A program made the translations under genes and the position numbers. DNA of 64,000 nucleotides, taken from contig NZ_CABFVU010000001.1 in assembly GCF_902150045.1 (NCBI RefSeq), positions 496,001 to 560,000 of the forward strand, read 5' to 3'. Positions 45,801 to 52,218 of the stretch are shown piece by piece (position 1 is the stretch's first letter; every line of letters begins with the position of its first letter). Under the pieces are notes generated by a model that was not told where the DNA came from, did not search any database, and worked only from the letters and a program-made list of their open reading frames with translations. Origin of the DNA: Chitinophaga polysaccharea. Its GTDB lineage: Bacteria; Bacteroidota; Bacteroidia; Chitinophagales; Chitinophagaceae.

Positions 45801-46103
45801 CAGATCGGGGAGGTAGTTGTCCATAATTTCAGATAGGGTGGCATCGGCTACGTGGATGTTCACCTTCTTCTTTTGCAGGCTGCTGTTATTGAACATAAAC
45901 CGGAAATTGCTTCCGGCAGCTATCTTTTCAAACAATTTCTCAACAGGTAGATCATCGTAGCGCAGCGTGAACCGCTGCTGGGAGTATACACTGGCGGAAA
46001 CCTGCAATAACGCGCCCAGGATGCAAATGGCGGTAAGGTTCATAAAAAGCAGTATTTTTTTGATCCGCCTGTATCCTGGCGAATCGTTTTGGTTGTTTTT
46101 CAT
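42843..46103 (-). CDS. SusC/RagA transporter with STN domain (arabinofuranoside locus)
   Basis: 1086 residues. Basic N-terminal stretch then signal helix (ILLFMNLTAICILGALLQVSA); STN domain about 45-115 (YDDLPVEKLFEKIAAGSNFRFM); carboxypeptidase-D-like sandwich about 125-200 (LKGHVVNEMGQPLPGVTVRI); plug with LNEVVVVGYGTQRRERITTA and ISTLKAGVSPLVLIDGVPGS; barrel ending TYTLGAFFTF. The STN domain pairs with the FecR protein encoded upstream. The likely cargo is the product or substrate of the GH127 enzyme. Confidence 0.94.
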   Translation of the reverse strand: MKNNQNDSPGYRRIKKILLFMNLTAICILGALLQVSASVYSQQRFTLRYDDLPVEKLFEKIAAGSNFRFMFNNSSLQKKKVNIHVADATLSEIMDNYLPDLQYRIMENGVVLVAPRNEVLKDFRLKGHVVNEMGQPLPGVTVRIKGTAQGTVTNALGDFELQVPDNAILTFSFIGYKPREMPAGNQGTLTIALETDNSGLNEVVVVGYGTQRRERITTAIASVKAEDFVKGAATDAGQLIRGKVAGLSITVPDGNPTSTSQISLRGISTLKAGVSPLVLIDGVPGSLISVAPEDIESIDVLKDGSAAAIYGTRGTNGVILITTKQVQGETPPTVDLSAYVSTQKITKKLNFMNAEQYRKLVQEGKPGATDYGANTNWLDEVTQTPISQVYNLSLKGGNKNTSYIANLNYRSLQGLMKRSDNQVFFPRIEINHQMFDGRLKFNANVSGYQQQFFAGADGNSYRTDVYRNALTYNPTDPLKDPNGKWTEHIDKTDYANPVALLQETQGQNKNTDLRTYGTITFIPINDLTISLLGSRDVFNSTRGYYESKQHYSTIHDGRNGYASRGTTRNEENLLELTANYQKKIREHEFTALVGYSWRKFLSDDYWMQNWDFPTDDYTYNKMQSGLALKRGEAPENSSTMENKLVGYFFRLNYAFKGKYMLMASVRHEGSSRFGANHKWGNFPAISAGWNIRKESFMENVHVISSLKLRGGFGITGTEPGTNYGSLNLLNFNTYVYYNGQWIQSVSQSTNPNPDLRWEKKQETNAGIDFGFLEDRITGSIDIYKRHTTDLLMDYTVPTPPYLYNKMTANAATMDNKGIEVQVNGIPVKTKSFMWSTTVNYSTNKNQLVSLSDKNFSIASGYFDDGNSGEPIQTQFARIQIGNPIGNFWGFKTVDIDKDGHWIIEGKDGKPKPINDQQADDKQVIGNGLPKHFLAWNNTFTYKKLDLNITMRGAFGFQILNTARMWYEQPVMLTRGNVLTTTYDNIYGKRPLADDQSLNYVSYYVENGNYWKIDNITLGYNMTVKNPFIKRIRVYASGSNLITFTKYKGIDPEISTYYGGSALVPGVDDRNRYPATATYTLGAFFTF

Positions 46104-46194
46104 ACATTTGTTTTGAGTTGTTAAATATCAGGGCAAAGAAAATCCCCTTCAGGTCGCTGATCCTTATGTGGATTCAATCCTGATTTGACATCCA

Positions 46195-46226
46195 GGGAAA
46201 GTGGAGCAACACTTTCCCTTTTTTTT
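46195..46226 (+). terminator. Hairpin with T-tract between fecR and susC, pointing against the genes
   Basis: GGGAAAGT (46195-46202) and ACTTTCCC (46211-46218) form an eight-base stem followed by eight T residues on the plus strand. It has the form of an intrinsic terminator for rightward transcription, yet the flanking genes read leftward. It may stop antisense RNA or act as a structural element in the leftward leader. Confidence 0.5.
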
Positions 46227-46305
46227 GCCCATTACGTGAAATGAAATTGGTGCGCCTTTTCCTTGGTTGATTACATGGCAATTACATTAAAGGTGAAGAA
46301 ATCTA

Positions 46306-47322
46306 TTATCTGATCATAACGGTGTCTTTGTTGATCTGGAAACGGAAAGGAGTGGTGAATTGCAGCGAGGTGAGGGCCTGCTGAATGCTTTCGTTGGAAA
46401 ACTCCCCACTCATTAACTGGTTGTGCAGACTATCGTTTTCTACAATGATCCTTATATTATACCATCTTTCCATTTTCCTGATAACATCATCAAAAGGCTC
46501 TTTTTTGAAAGACAAGCGGTTGTATACCCAGGCAGTTTCCGGGGCTTCCATTTCAGCTACTTTTTTTATGGTTATTGGCGGTGCTGCTGCTTTGTTTGGA
46601 TAGATCTTCTGGCTGAGGGAGAACTTTTCCAGTGGTTTCAGGATCACTGTTTCCCGGCCTGGAACGGCAACTGATATTTTCCCGCTAACCAGTGTCGCCT
46701 CTGCCAGCAGGTCTTCCGCATAGGCCTTTACATTAAAGCGGGTGCCCAGCACGGTAATTTTCATGTTGCGGGTATGTACGATCAGTGGATGTTCTGCCGC
46801 TCCGCTTACTTCAAAATAAGCTTCCCCTACAAGCGTTACCTCCCGTTTGCCATTCAAAAAACCATCTGCATACGTTAATTTACTGCCCGCGTTCAGGCTC
46901 ACCTTTGTGCCATCCGGCAATTCTATTTTTGTTTTGCTGCCTGGGCGGGTACTTACCTGGTTTTGGTGGGCGAGTATGGCAGGTGGCTGTTTATGGCCCT
47001 GCCATAGCCAGAACAGCGCGCCAAGTACAGCGGCGGCGGCCAGCCATGGAATTTCCCGCAGCCGGCGTTTTGCCGGCCGCCCCATCTGTGCACTTACCTT
47101 TTTCCAGCCCTTGTCCCGCATTTCCTGTCCTGCTTCCACTTCCACAAACGTGGTGTCGGCCGGCTGCAGAGCCGCCATCAGGGCCTCCAGCCCATCCGCC
47201 TCCCCATGCAACTGCTGCAATGCCTGCAATTCCGCCAGCTCTTCACTGCTGGCATCACCGGAAATCTTTTTGCCAAGTAAAATCAATAGTCTTTCAGGAA
47301 GCATGAAAATGAGTATCTGCAT
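46306..47322 (-). CDS. FecR-family anti-sigma factor (arabinofuranoside locus)
   Basis: 338 residues from the ATG at 47322, chosen because an AAAGG ribosome site lies ten bases upstream and because the open frame further up overlaps the sigma gene; an ATG at 47304 (MLPERLLILLGKK) is an alternative. Cytoplasmic helices (about 1-95), a membrane span (IPWLAAAAVLGALFWLW), a FecR domain (RPGSKTKIELPDGTKVSLNA; VTLVGEAYFEVSGAAEHPLI), and a DUF4974-type end (FKKEPFDDVIRKMERWYNIR). It relays the signal from the STN domain of SusC to the sigma factor. Confidence 0.92.
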   Translation of the reverse strand: MQILIFMLPERLLILLGKKISGDASSEELAELQALQQLHGEADGLEALMAALQPADTTFVEVEAGQEMRDKGWKKVSAQMGRPAKRRLREIPWLAAAAVLGALFWLWQGHKQPPAILAHQNQVSTRPGSKTKIELPDGTKVSLNAGSKLTYADGFLNGKREVTLVGEAYFEVSGAAEHPLIVHTRNMKITVLGTRFNVKAYAEDLLAEATLVSGKISVAVPGRETVILKPLEKFSLSQKIYPNKAAAPPITIKKVAEMEAPETAWVYNRLSFKKEPFDDVIRKMERWYNIRIIVENDSLHNQLMSGEFSNESIQQALTSLQFTTPFRFQINKDTVMIR

Positions 47323-47371
47323 AGAAGACACACCTTTCCTGCTTTTACCCTGAAAAGCACGCAAACTTTTT

Positions 47372-47923
47372 TTAAGATTGTTGGGATCTGATATGTTCCA
47401 GTACCTCCGATAAACGACGCAACGCAATCGTCATCTGGGTTTCGACCGTTTTTACCGAAATATCCAGCAGCTCCGCCACCTCACGGTACCGGAGGCCATC
47501 TTCCTTCACGAGCTTGAAGATGAGTTTACATTTGGGGGGTAACTGATCAATGCTGCGGGTAATCATCCCTATAAATTCCTTTGAAATAGATAAACGCTCA
47601 GGAGAGAGCTCAAAACGGATATGTGCCGCGCTTATCTGGTCCAGGTCAATAAACTGATGCAGGCTACGCAGGTAATTACTGGCGCCATTCCTGGCAGATC
47701 TTAACAAGTAAGCCCTTAAATGCCTGATGCCGGCAAGCGTTTCGCGTTGTTGCCATAATTTGACAAAAATATCGTTGACGATTTCCTCCGCAGGTGGTTT
47801 GTCACGGATAATGGAGTAAACGAAATGAAATACAGGGAGCGCATGATGGTTATACAACCACTCAAATGCGGCTTCATCGGCAAAACTGGCTACGCGCTGC
47901 TTGCAGTGCTCTTCTGTCATCAT
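47372..47923 (-). CDS. ECF RNA polymerase sigma factor (arabinofuranoside locus)
   Basis: 183 residues (start at 47923, or 47920). Region 2: FHFVYSIIRDKPPAEEIVNDIFVKLW; region 4: LPPKCKLIFKLVKEDGLRYREVAELLDISVKTVETQ. The architecture matches sigma factors that head SusCD loci. A TACATTTG box lies about 47 bases upstream. The gene begins the leftward order sigma, FecR, SusC, SusD, GH127. Confidence 0.93.
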   Translation of the reverse strand: MMTEEHCKQRVASFADEAAFEWLYNHHALPVFHFVYSIIRDKPPAEEIVNDIFVKLWQQRETLAGIRHLRAYLLRSARNGASNYLRSLHQFIDLDQISAAHIRFELSPERLSISKEFIGMITRSIDQLPPKCKLIFKLVKEDGLRYREVAELLDISVKTVETQMTIALRRLSEVLEHIRSQQS

Positions 47924-47969
47924 CCCGTGGAAGAATTGAGGTACAATATAGGGAAAAATGTCTTAGATG

Positions 47970-47977
47970 CAAATGTA
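47970..47977 (-). promoter_or_regulatory. Probable -7 box of the sigma gene
   Basis: The minus strand reads TACATTTG, an exact TAnnTTTG match, giving a leader of about 40 bases. A TTTG at 48004-48007 is 26 bases upstream, a little far for a -33 element. Confidence 0.45.
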
Positions 47978-48012
47978 TCCGGAGAATAAGCAGCCCTCCC
48001 GGCCAAATCTTA

Positions 48013-48342
48013 TCATTCCAAAAAATAATCCAGCCCTATCTTCCCTCCACCATATATAAACAGGGCAAACAACATAATTAAATAATATAAAGGGATCTCA
48101 AACCCATTATCTCCTGCTGCAAAACCATTGCTCCAATGCACTGTTGCAATGGCCACCAGGTAAGCGCTCACATACGGCAACGGCATATGCAGTTGCACAA
48201 ACCAATCACCAATACTATGTATGTCGCTCCATTTCATTTTTGCCGGCAGGTAAAACCCATACGCCAGCACCAGCCGCATAAACAGCAGCGGAATATCCCT
48301 GCACGCCTGCAAACGGCGTGCTAATACAGCGTAGGTACGCAT
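48013..48342 (-). CDS. hvfX: DoxX-family membrane protein of the Hvf operon, apparently shortened inside
   Basis: 109 residues. The N-terminal span and loop (FMRLVLAYGFYLPAKMKWSD, then GDWFVQLHMPLPYVSAYLVA) and the C-terminal part (VHWSNGFAAGDNGFEIPLYY, then LIMLFALFIYGGGKIGLDYF) match DoxX proteins that accompany MNIO maturases in Bacteroidota. In such proteins, as I recall them, about 30 residues with a transmembrane helix (LGVVLLxLGLxTRxxSIPL-type) lie between AYLVA and the VHWSNGF segment; here the two abut in frame. So only about three of four spans remain. It is the last gene of the operon, three bases after the DUF2063 gene. It may be non-functional. Confidence 0.75.
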   Translation of the reverse strand: MRTYAVLARRLQACRDIPLLFMRLVLAYGFYLPAKMKWSDIHSIGDWFVQLHMPLPYVSAYLVAIATVHWSNGFAAGDNGFEIPLYYLIMLFALFIYGGGKIGLDYFLE

Positions 48343-48345
48343 ACG

Positions 48346-49095
48346 TTATGATTGAAAACCCAGCACGAAATGCAGTTCCTGCATGTGCTTTAAAAAAGCA
48401 ATTGAATCCAGCTCCAGTGTATCCGTTTGCGTTATATTCAGCTCAGGAGCATAATCCAGTATATCCCTTACCGTTATACCCATTGCCAGTTGCTCGGTTA
48501 AGAAAGCCAGCCAGGGCGACAGGTCCGTAAATTCCACATGCCCGGTTTCCGGGTGCCGGAACAACAGTACAAAATAAACGCCCTTATTTTTCAGTAATTC
48601 CTTTGGTTTGGCCAACAGGTGAACGGGATAACTGAAACGCAGCAACCTGTACTCAGGATTCAGCACCAACGGCGTTTCCAGCCAGTTGCCGGAAAGGCTG
48701 TAAGCGGGCGCAGGTATATCTTCCATATTATACACTTCCATTTCAGCCCATTCAAAGGCAAGGAGGTCGTTGAGGAAAGGAAGAGCGTAAACTTCTTCCC
48801 AGTTATGCTCTACCGCGTAGGTATAAAACTCCAGGGGGAGCTTCCATACCTGGTACGACCGGCACGCATGCCTGGAAAAAAATTCCTTCACCATTTTATT
48901 CCATTTCGTTGCAGGAATATGCCGGAACGCGATGGGAAACGCATGCTCCATGGTATCATGGATCATGTTAAATACCAGCTGCCGGTAGTGCTTCAGCCGC
49001 TGCGGCTTTACGCCAGGCAGCTTTACTTTTTCACCGGTTCTGCAATAAGCAGAAAAAGTTTGCTGGATATGATAGGTGTCAGGCAACAAGTTCAT
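48346..49095 (-). CDS. hvfC: DUF2063-type RiPP maturation partner (HvfC/BufC-like)
   Basis: 249 residues. The N-terminal DUF2063 domain contains LKHYRQLVFNMIHDTMEHAFPIA and KWNKMVKEFFSRHACRSYQV. The C-terminal part has FVLLFRHPETGHVEFTDLSPWLAFL and an end helix rich in Leu/Asp. In characterised Hvf and bufferin operons this protein binds the DUF692 enzyme and presents the precursor. The gene overlaps the 3' end of hvfB by 17 bases, which implies translational coupling and a complex in fixed ratio. Confidence 0.87.
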   Translation of the reverse strand: MNLLPDTYHIQQTFSAYCRTGEKVKLPGVKPQRLKHYRQLVFNMIHDTMEHAFPIAFRHIPATKWNKMVKEFFSRHACRSYQVWKLPLEFYTYAVEHNWEEVYALPFLNDLLAFEWAEMEVYNMEDIPAPAYSLSGNWLETPLVLNPEYRLLRFSYPVHLLAKPKELLKNKGVYFVLLFRHPETGHVEFTDLSPWLAFLTEQLAMGITVRDILDYAPELNITQTDTLELDSIAFLKHMQELHFVLGFQS

Positions 49096-49906
49096 CTTTC
49101 AAATTCCATTGTTTGTGACAAATGTTTTTCAGCTTCGTTAATTCACCCTGCAACTCCGCCATTTCCGGGATATTAAAATCCCTTTCCAGCAGAACCGGTA
49201 CCGGGTGCAGGCGCTGGATCGTCCATTCAAACAGATCGTATACCGGGTCTATGATCGGTTCCCCATGGGTATCAATAATGAGGTCCGGCGCTACCTGCTC
49301 ATGACCGGCCATATGTATATAAGCTACTTTATCGAGGGGGAGTTGCTGTATAAACGCTTTGGCATCGTACCGGTGATTAAAAGCATTTACATAGATGTTA
49401 TTCACATCCAGCAGCAGCTGGCAACCGGATTGCTTTACCACTTCATTGATAAAATCCACTTCGCTCATCTCTGCGGCAACCGGTGTGTAATAAGACACAA
49501 TTTCCATTACCAGCGGCCGTTGCAGGTAATCCTGCACCTGTTGTATGCGGCTGGCAATATGCTTTACAGCATCCATCCGGAAAGGAATGGGGAGCAGGTC
49601 GTACATATGTGCATTATCACATTTGGAGTAGCTGAGATGCTCTGAATAGATCTGCACGTTATACTCCCTGAGAAACGTTTTTATATATTGCAGGAACGGC
49701 TTGTCCAGCTCCTCCGGGCTACCGATAGACAATGAGAGACCGTGGCACAGCACCGGATATTTTTCCACTACTCTGTGCAATACCTTCTTCCAGTACCCAC
49801 CGATGTTCATCCAGTTCTCAGGAGCAAACTCGATAAAGTCGGGCCGGATATGCTCACCGCTGATCATTTCTTCCGCAAATTCCCTGCGAAAACCTACACC
49901 TACCAT
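49079..49906 (-). CDS. hvfB: DUF692/MNIO multinuclear iron enzyme, RiPP maturase (HvfB/BufB-like)
   Basis: 275 residues from the ATG at 49906, the start that gives the usual beginning MVGVGFRREFAEEMI; the open frame runs further up through a hairpin. TIM-barrel metal-site motifs are present: DFIEFAPENWMN, HGLSLSIGSPEELD, YSEHLSYSKCDN, LLDVNNIYVNAFNH, YIHMAGHEQVAPD and DTHGEPIIDPVYDLFEW. MNIO enzymes oxidise cysteine in precursor peptides; with EGKCG precursors the known product is an oxazolone-thioamide pair that binds copper. The neighbouring precursor carries exactly that motif. Confidence 0.93.
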   Translation of the reverse strand: MVGVGFRREFAEEMISGEHIRPDFIEFAPENWMNIGGYWKKVLHRVVEKYPVLCHGLSLSIGSPEELDKPFLQYIKTFLREYNVQIYSEHLSYSKCDNAHMYDLLPIPFRMDAVKHIASRIQQVQDYLQRPLVMEIVSYYTPVAAEMSEVDFINEVVKQSGCQLLLDVNNIYVNAFNHRYDAKAFIQQLPLDKVAYIHMAGHEQVAPDLIIDTHGEPIIDPVYDLFEWTIQRLHPVPVLLERDFNIPEMAELQGELTKLKNICHKQWNLKDELVA

Positions 49907-49933
49907 GACTATACGTTTTAGGAGGTTAAGATA

Positions 49934-49976
49934 AAAGTAAAGACCGGCTTGTGCGTACCTCACCGGCCTTTACTTT
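49934..49976 (-). promoter_or_regulatory. Hairpin between the precursor gene and the maturase gene
   Basis: AAAGTAAAGACCGG (49934-49947) and CCGGCCTTTACTTT (49963-49976) form a 14-base stem with one G-U pair in the leftward RNA, followed by a U-rich stretch. It starts ten bases after the precursor stop. Such intercistronic hairpins often end part of the transcripts, so that the precursor is made in excess over the enzyme; they may also protect the 3' end of the precursor RNA. Confidence 0.75.
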
Positions 49977-49985
49977 ACCTGGAAA

Positions 49986-50324
49986 TTAATTACCGGATTT
50001 GGTGGTGTCTTTTTTATGCTTGTCTCCTTTCTTACCTTTTTTATCACCACATTTTCCTTCACCGCATTTTCCCTGTCCGCATTTGCCTTCTTTTGACTTA
50101 CCGGCAGATGCGCTGTCTTTTTTTGCGCCGCAGGCCAGTTCAATAGCGTTGGCTGTATTATCTGAAGCGCCGGTTAATGCGTTTCTCACCGCAGCGCCGG
50201 AACCGAGGTTAGTATAGCCTGCTGGTTTTGCATTTACCTGTAATGCAGCCATACCAAGGATAGCACCGGCAACAAGAGAGCCGGAAAAAAGTACTTTTTT
50301 GCTGATAGGATTGTTGTTTTTCAT
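49986..50324 (-). CDS. hvfA: HvfA/bufferin-like metal-binding RiPP precursor with EGKCG repeats
   Basis: 112 residues. A long signal sequence (about 1-32: VLFSGSLVAGAILGMAALQVNA) precedes a middle leader region (GYTNLGSGAAVRNALTG...ELACGAKK) and a core with EGKCG-QGKCG-EGKCG in tandem at about 79-93. The tail is very rich in Lys, Asp and Gly. Four cysteines are present: one in LACG and three in KCG repeats. In the Hvf system of Haemophilus the EGKCG cysteines become copper-binding oxazolone-thioamide groups. The product would be exported across the inner membrane and sequester copper in the periplasm. First structural gene after the sigma/anti-sigma pair. Confidence 0.9.
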   Translation of the reverse strand: MKNNNPISKKVLFSGSLVAGAILGMAALQVNAKPAGYTNLGSGAAVRNALTGASDNTANAIELACGAKKDSASAGKSKEGKCGQGKCGEGKCGDKKGKKGDKHKKDTTKSGN

Positions 50325-50407
50325 CTTTTTAAATTTAAAAAACTGGTGAAAAAATATGTATTTGAGAGGTAGACGTGGTGATTAAAGAATCCTTACAGGA
50401 AATTCAA

Positions 50408-50671
50408 TTATTTTTCCATTTCCGCTGCTATCATCACCTCCCACTGCCGTTTCACGGATTCATCCAATGCAGCATCTTCAGCCGCCATCCAGCGCATGTG
50501 TGCGTCTATGGCCCTGCTTTGTTTCACATACCGCCGGCAGAAGTGGCAATATAACAGGTGAAACTGCAATCCTATGCGCTGCCACCGGGACAACGGTTGC
50601 TGTAGTTGTTTTTCCGCCAGCAGGGTGGCTTCTTTACAACAAGGCAGTAAAGTATGTAAGTGATGTTGCAT
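50408..50671 (-). CDS. Small zinc-finger-like anti-sigma factor of the Hvf operon
   Basis: 87 residues, no leader. It shows CCKEATLLAEKQLQQPLSRW followed by FHLLYCHFCRRYVKQS, the His-x3-Cys-x2-Cys pattern of ZAS-type anti-sigma factors common in Bacteroidota. It lacks a membrane span, so it would be a cytosolic, possibly metal- or redox-responsive, inhibitor. The gene starts one base after the stop of the sigma gene, so the two are co-translated. Confidence 0.8.
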   Translation of the reverse strand: MQHHLHTLLPCCKEATLLAEKQLQQPLSRWQRIGLQFHLLYCHFCRRYVKQSRAIDAHMRWMAAEDAALDESVKRQWEVMIAAEMEK

Positions 50672-50672
50672 G

Positions 50673-51281
50673 TCAGTTACTGAACCAGTTTTTTTCCAGG
50701 CAGGCCCTTAATTGTAATTTGGCCCGGTGAATAATAACCCAGTAGTTGGACGTAGTGATCGCCATATCCTTACAGATGTCTGCCGATTTTTTTTCTTCCA
50801 GATATTTCTGCTGAAAGATGGTTTTTCCTATGCCGCTCAGTTTAGCTATACAGGTGCGTAAGATCCTGGAAAATTCCCGCTGTTCTGATGGGTCGTTAAT
50901 GTCCTGCTTCCAGGCTTTGGGGGCCATTTCCCGGCGCCAGTGCCCTTTTTTGTCAAAATAGATATCGTGTGGATCAGGATCGTTGCTATGCGCCGTTATA
51001 CTATCTAATGTTAAAACAGTTTTGCCGGACTTACGGTAGTGGTCCGTTATTTTATTTTTCAGGATGGCAGTCAGCCAGGTCTTCTCGCTGCTATCTCCGC
51101 GGAAGCCGGACATAGCCTGCAACCCGCTGAGGAAGGTATCCTGTACCAGGTCCTGTGCCAGTACGGTATCTGGTACTTTGCTACACGCAAATTTAAATAA
51201 ATCTTCCGCGTATAACTTCACCCATTCTTTTGGATTACAGGTCGTCATTGGTACCGTTATATGAAAAGCCTCTGTCTGCAT
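50673..51281 (-). CDS. ECF-like sigma factor heading the Hvf RiPP operon
   Basis: 202 residues. Region 2: LYAEDLFKFACSKVPDTVLA and QDLVQDTFLSGLQAM, then RGDSSEKTWLTAILKNKITDHYRKS; region 4: LSGIGKTIFQQKYLEEKKSADICKDMAITTSNYWVIIHRAKLQLRA. A Bacteroidota-specific ECF type usually followed by a short anti-sigma gene, as here. It probably drives the precursor and maturation genes downstream; in Caulobacter a bufferin operon is controlled by the ECF factor SigF, so such coupling has a precedent. Confidence 0.92.
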   Translation of the reverse strand: MQTEAFHITVPMTTCNPKEWVKLYAEDLFKFACSKVPDTVLAQDLVQDTFLSGLQAMSGFRGDSSEKTWLTAILKNKITDHYRKSGKTVLTLDSITAHSNDPDPHDIYFDKKGHWRREMAPKAWKQDINDPSEQREFSRILRTCIAKLSGIGKTIFQQKYLEEKKSADICKDMAITTSNYWVIIHRAKLQLRACLEKNWFSN

Positions 51282-51431
51282 AGCGTGTTTTTACGTATAT
51301 AGTAGAAAGCTTACGGAAATTTACCTGTTTTAGTTTTCCCGGCGACCCAAAAAAATGTTAAAGGGGGATAACCGGTAGATACCCGATGGTAAATGGTGCG
51401 GAACCGTTGTCTACTATTCAGCATTTTATCC

Positions 51432-51439
51432 TATTTTTG
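51432..51439 (+). promoter_or_regulatory. Probable -7 box of the orphan gene at 51475
   Basis: TATTTTTG, an exact TAnnTTTG match, 36 bases before the ATG, with TTG (51407-51409) 22 bases further upstream as a possible -33. Confidence 0.5.
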
Positions 51440-51474
51440 GCCCTGTACCCAATGAAATATGAAATACTCGGCCC

Positions 51475-52203
51475 ATGAAAAATGAAATGTCGCCTGTAAC
51501 GTCCGTTTACTTTGTAACATTATTGAAGGCATATTTACGTGGTACTAAAACAAGACAGGAAGTAATAGATGAATTACGCAGCGTATCCCCGCTGCAGCAA
51601 AAGGCCGGAGAAGATTCAAACACTGAAGTGAGCAGGTTGCTGTTCCAGACTGCCAGTGAAATCAATGAACATTATTACCAGGATATTGTAACTGCTATTT
51701 CCCATGCTTCCGATACCACCCCTACCCGTGAAGGAGTTATGCACCAGCTGGAAGCAATGCTTACCGGCTATATCACAACGGAGCAGCTGATCCAATGGGC
51801 CACCTGGCACAATGAGCCGGGAGCCGATGAAGGAGCCGGCTTCTTTGACGATATAGCGGTGGATTATTTCTGTACACAATTGTTACCTTCATCTGCTGAA
51901 GAAATGACAATAGCGCATTACAAACAGGCGCTGAAGATTTTCCGGTCGGGCCAGCACAACAGCCTGAAAGATAAGGTAGCGCTGGTGTTATTGTCTGAAA
52001 AGGAAAGACAACGCTTCCTTTTTTACCTGGGCGATTATATACAGGGGCATACTTCCCCCGAACAACTGGATGTGTACCTGCTGCATAAATTCGGAATGGA
52101 TCATCACTCCTTCCCCTATATGTCGTCCCTTTCCGCTATCATGCACGATCCCGGGAAACTACCGGCACTCCTGCATCTCGCCGCTATGGACGATAACATA
52201 TAA
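51475..52203 (+). CDS. Hypothetical all-helical cytosolic protein
   Basis: 242 residues; I do not recognise the family. No signal peptide or membrane span. The sequence is rich in amphipathic helices. Related-looking pairs recur: LLKAYLRGTKTRQEVIDEL near the start, QLEAMLTGYITTEQLIQWA in the middle and YLGDYIQGHTSPEQLDVYL near the end. Each reads hydrophobic-x-Y-hydrophobic-x-G-x-T-x-x-(Q/E), about 75-100 residues apart, which suggests three degenerate repeats. It has its own promoter and lies between the Hvf sigma gene (divergent) and the LuxE-like gene (convergent). An ATG at 51487 is an alternative start. Confidence 0.75.
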   Translation: MKNEMSPVTSVYFVTLLKAYLRGTKTRQEVIDELRSVSPLQQKAGEDSNTEVSRLLFQTASEINEHYYQDIVTAISHASDTTPTREGVMHQLEAMLTGYITTEQLIQWATWHNEPGADEGAGFFDDIAVDYFCTQLLPSSAEEMTIAHYKQALKIFRSGQHNSLKDKVALVLLSEKERQRFLFYLGDYIQGHTSPEQLDVYLLHKFGMDHHSFPYMSSLSAIMHDPGKLPALLHLAAMDDNI

Positions 52204-52218
52204 TATAAATTTAACACT

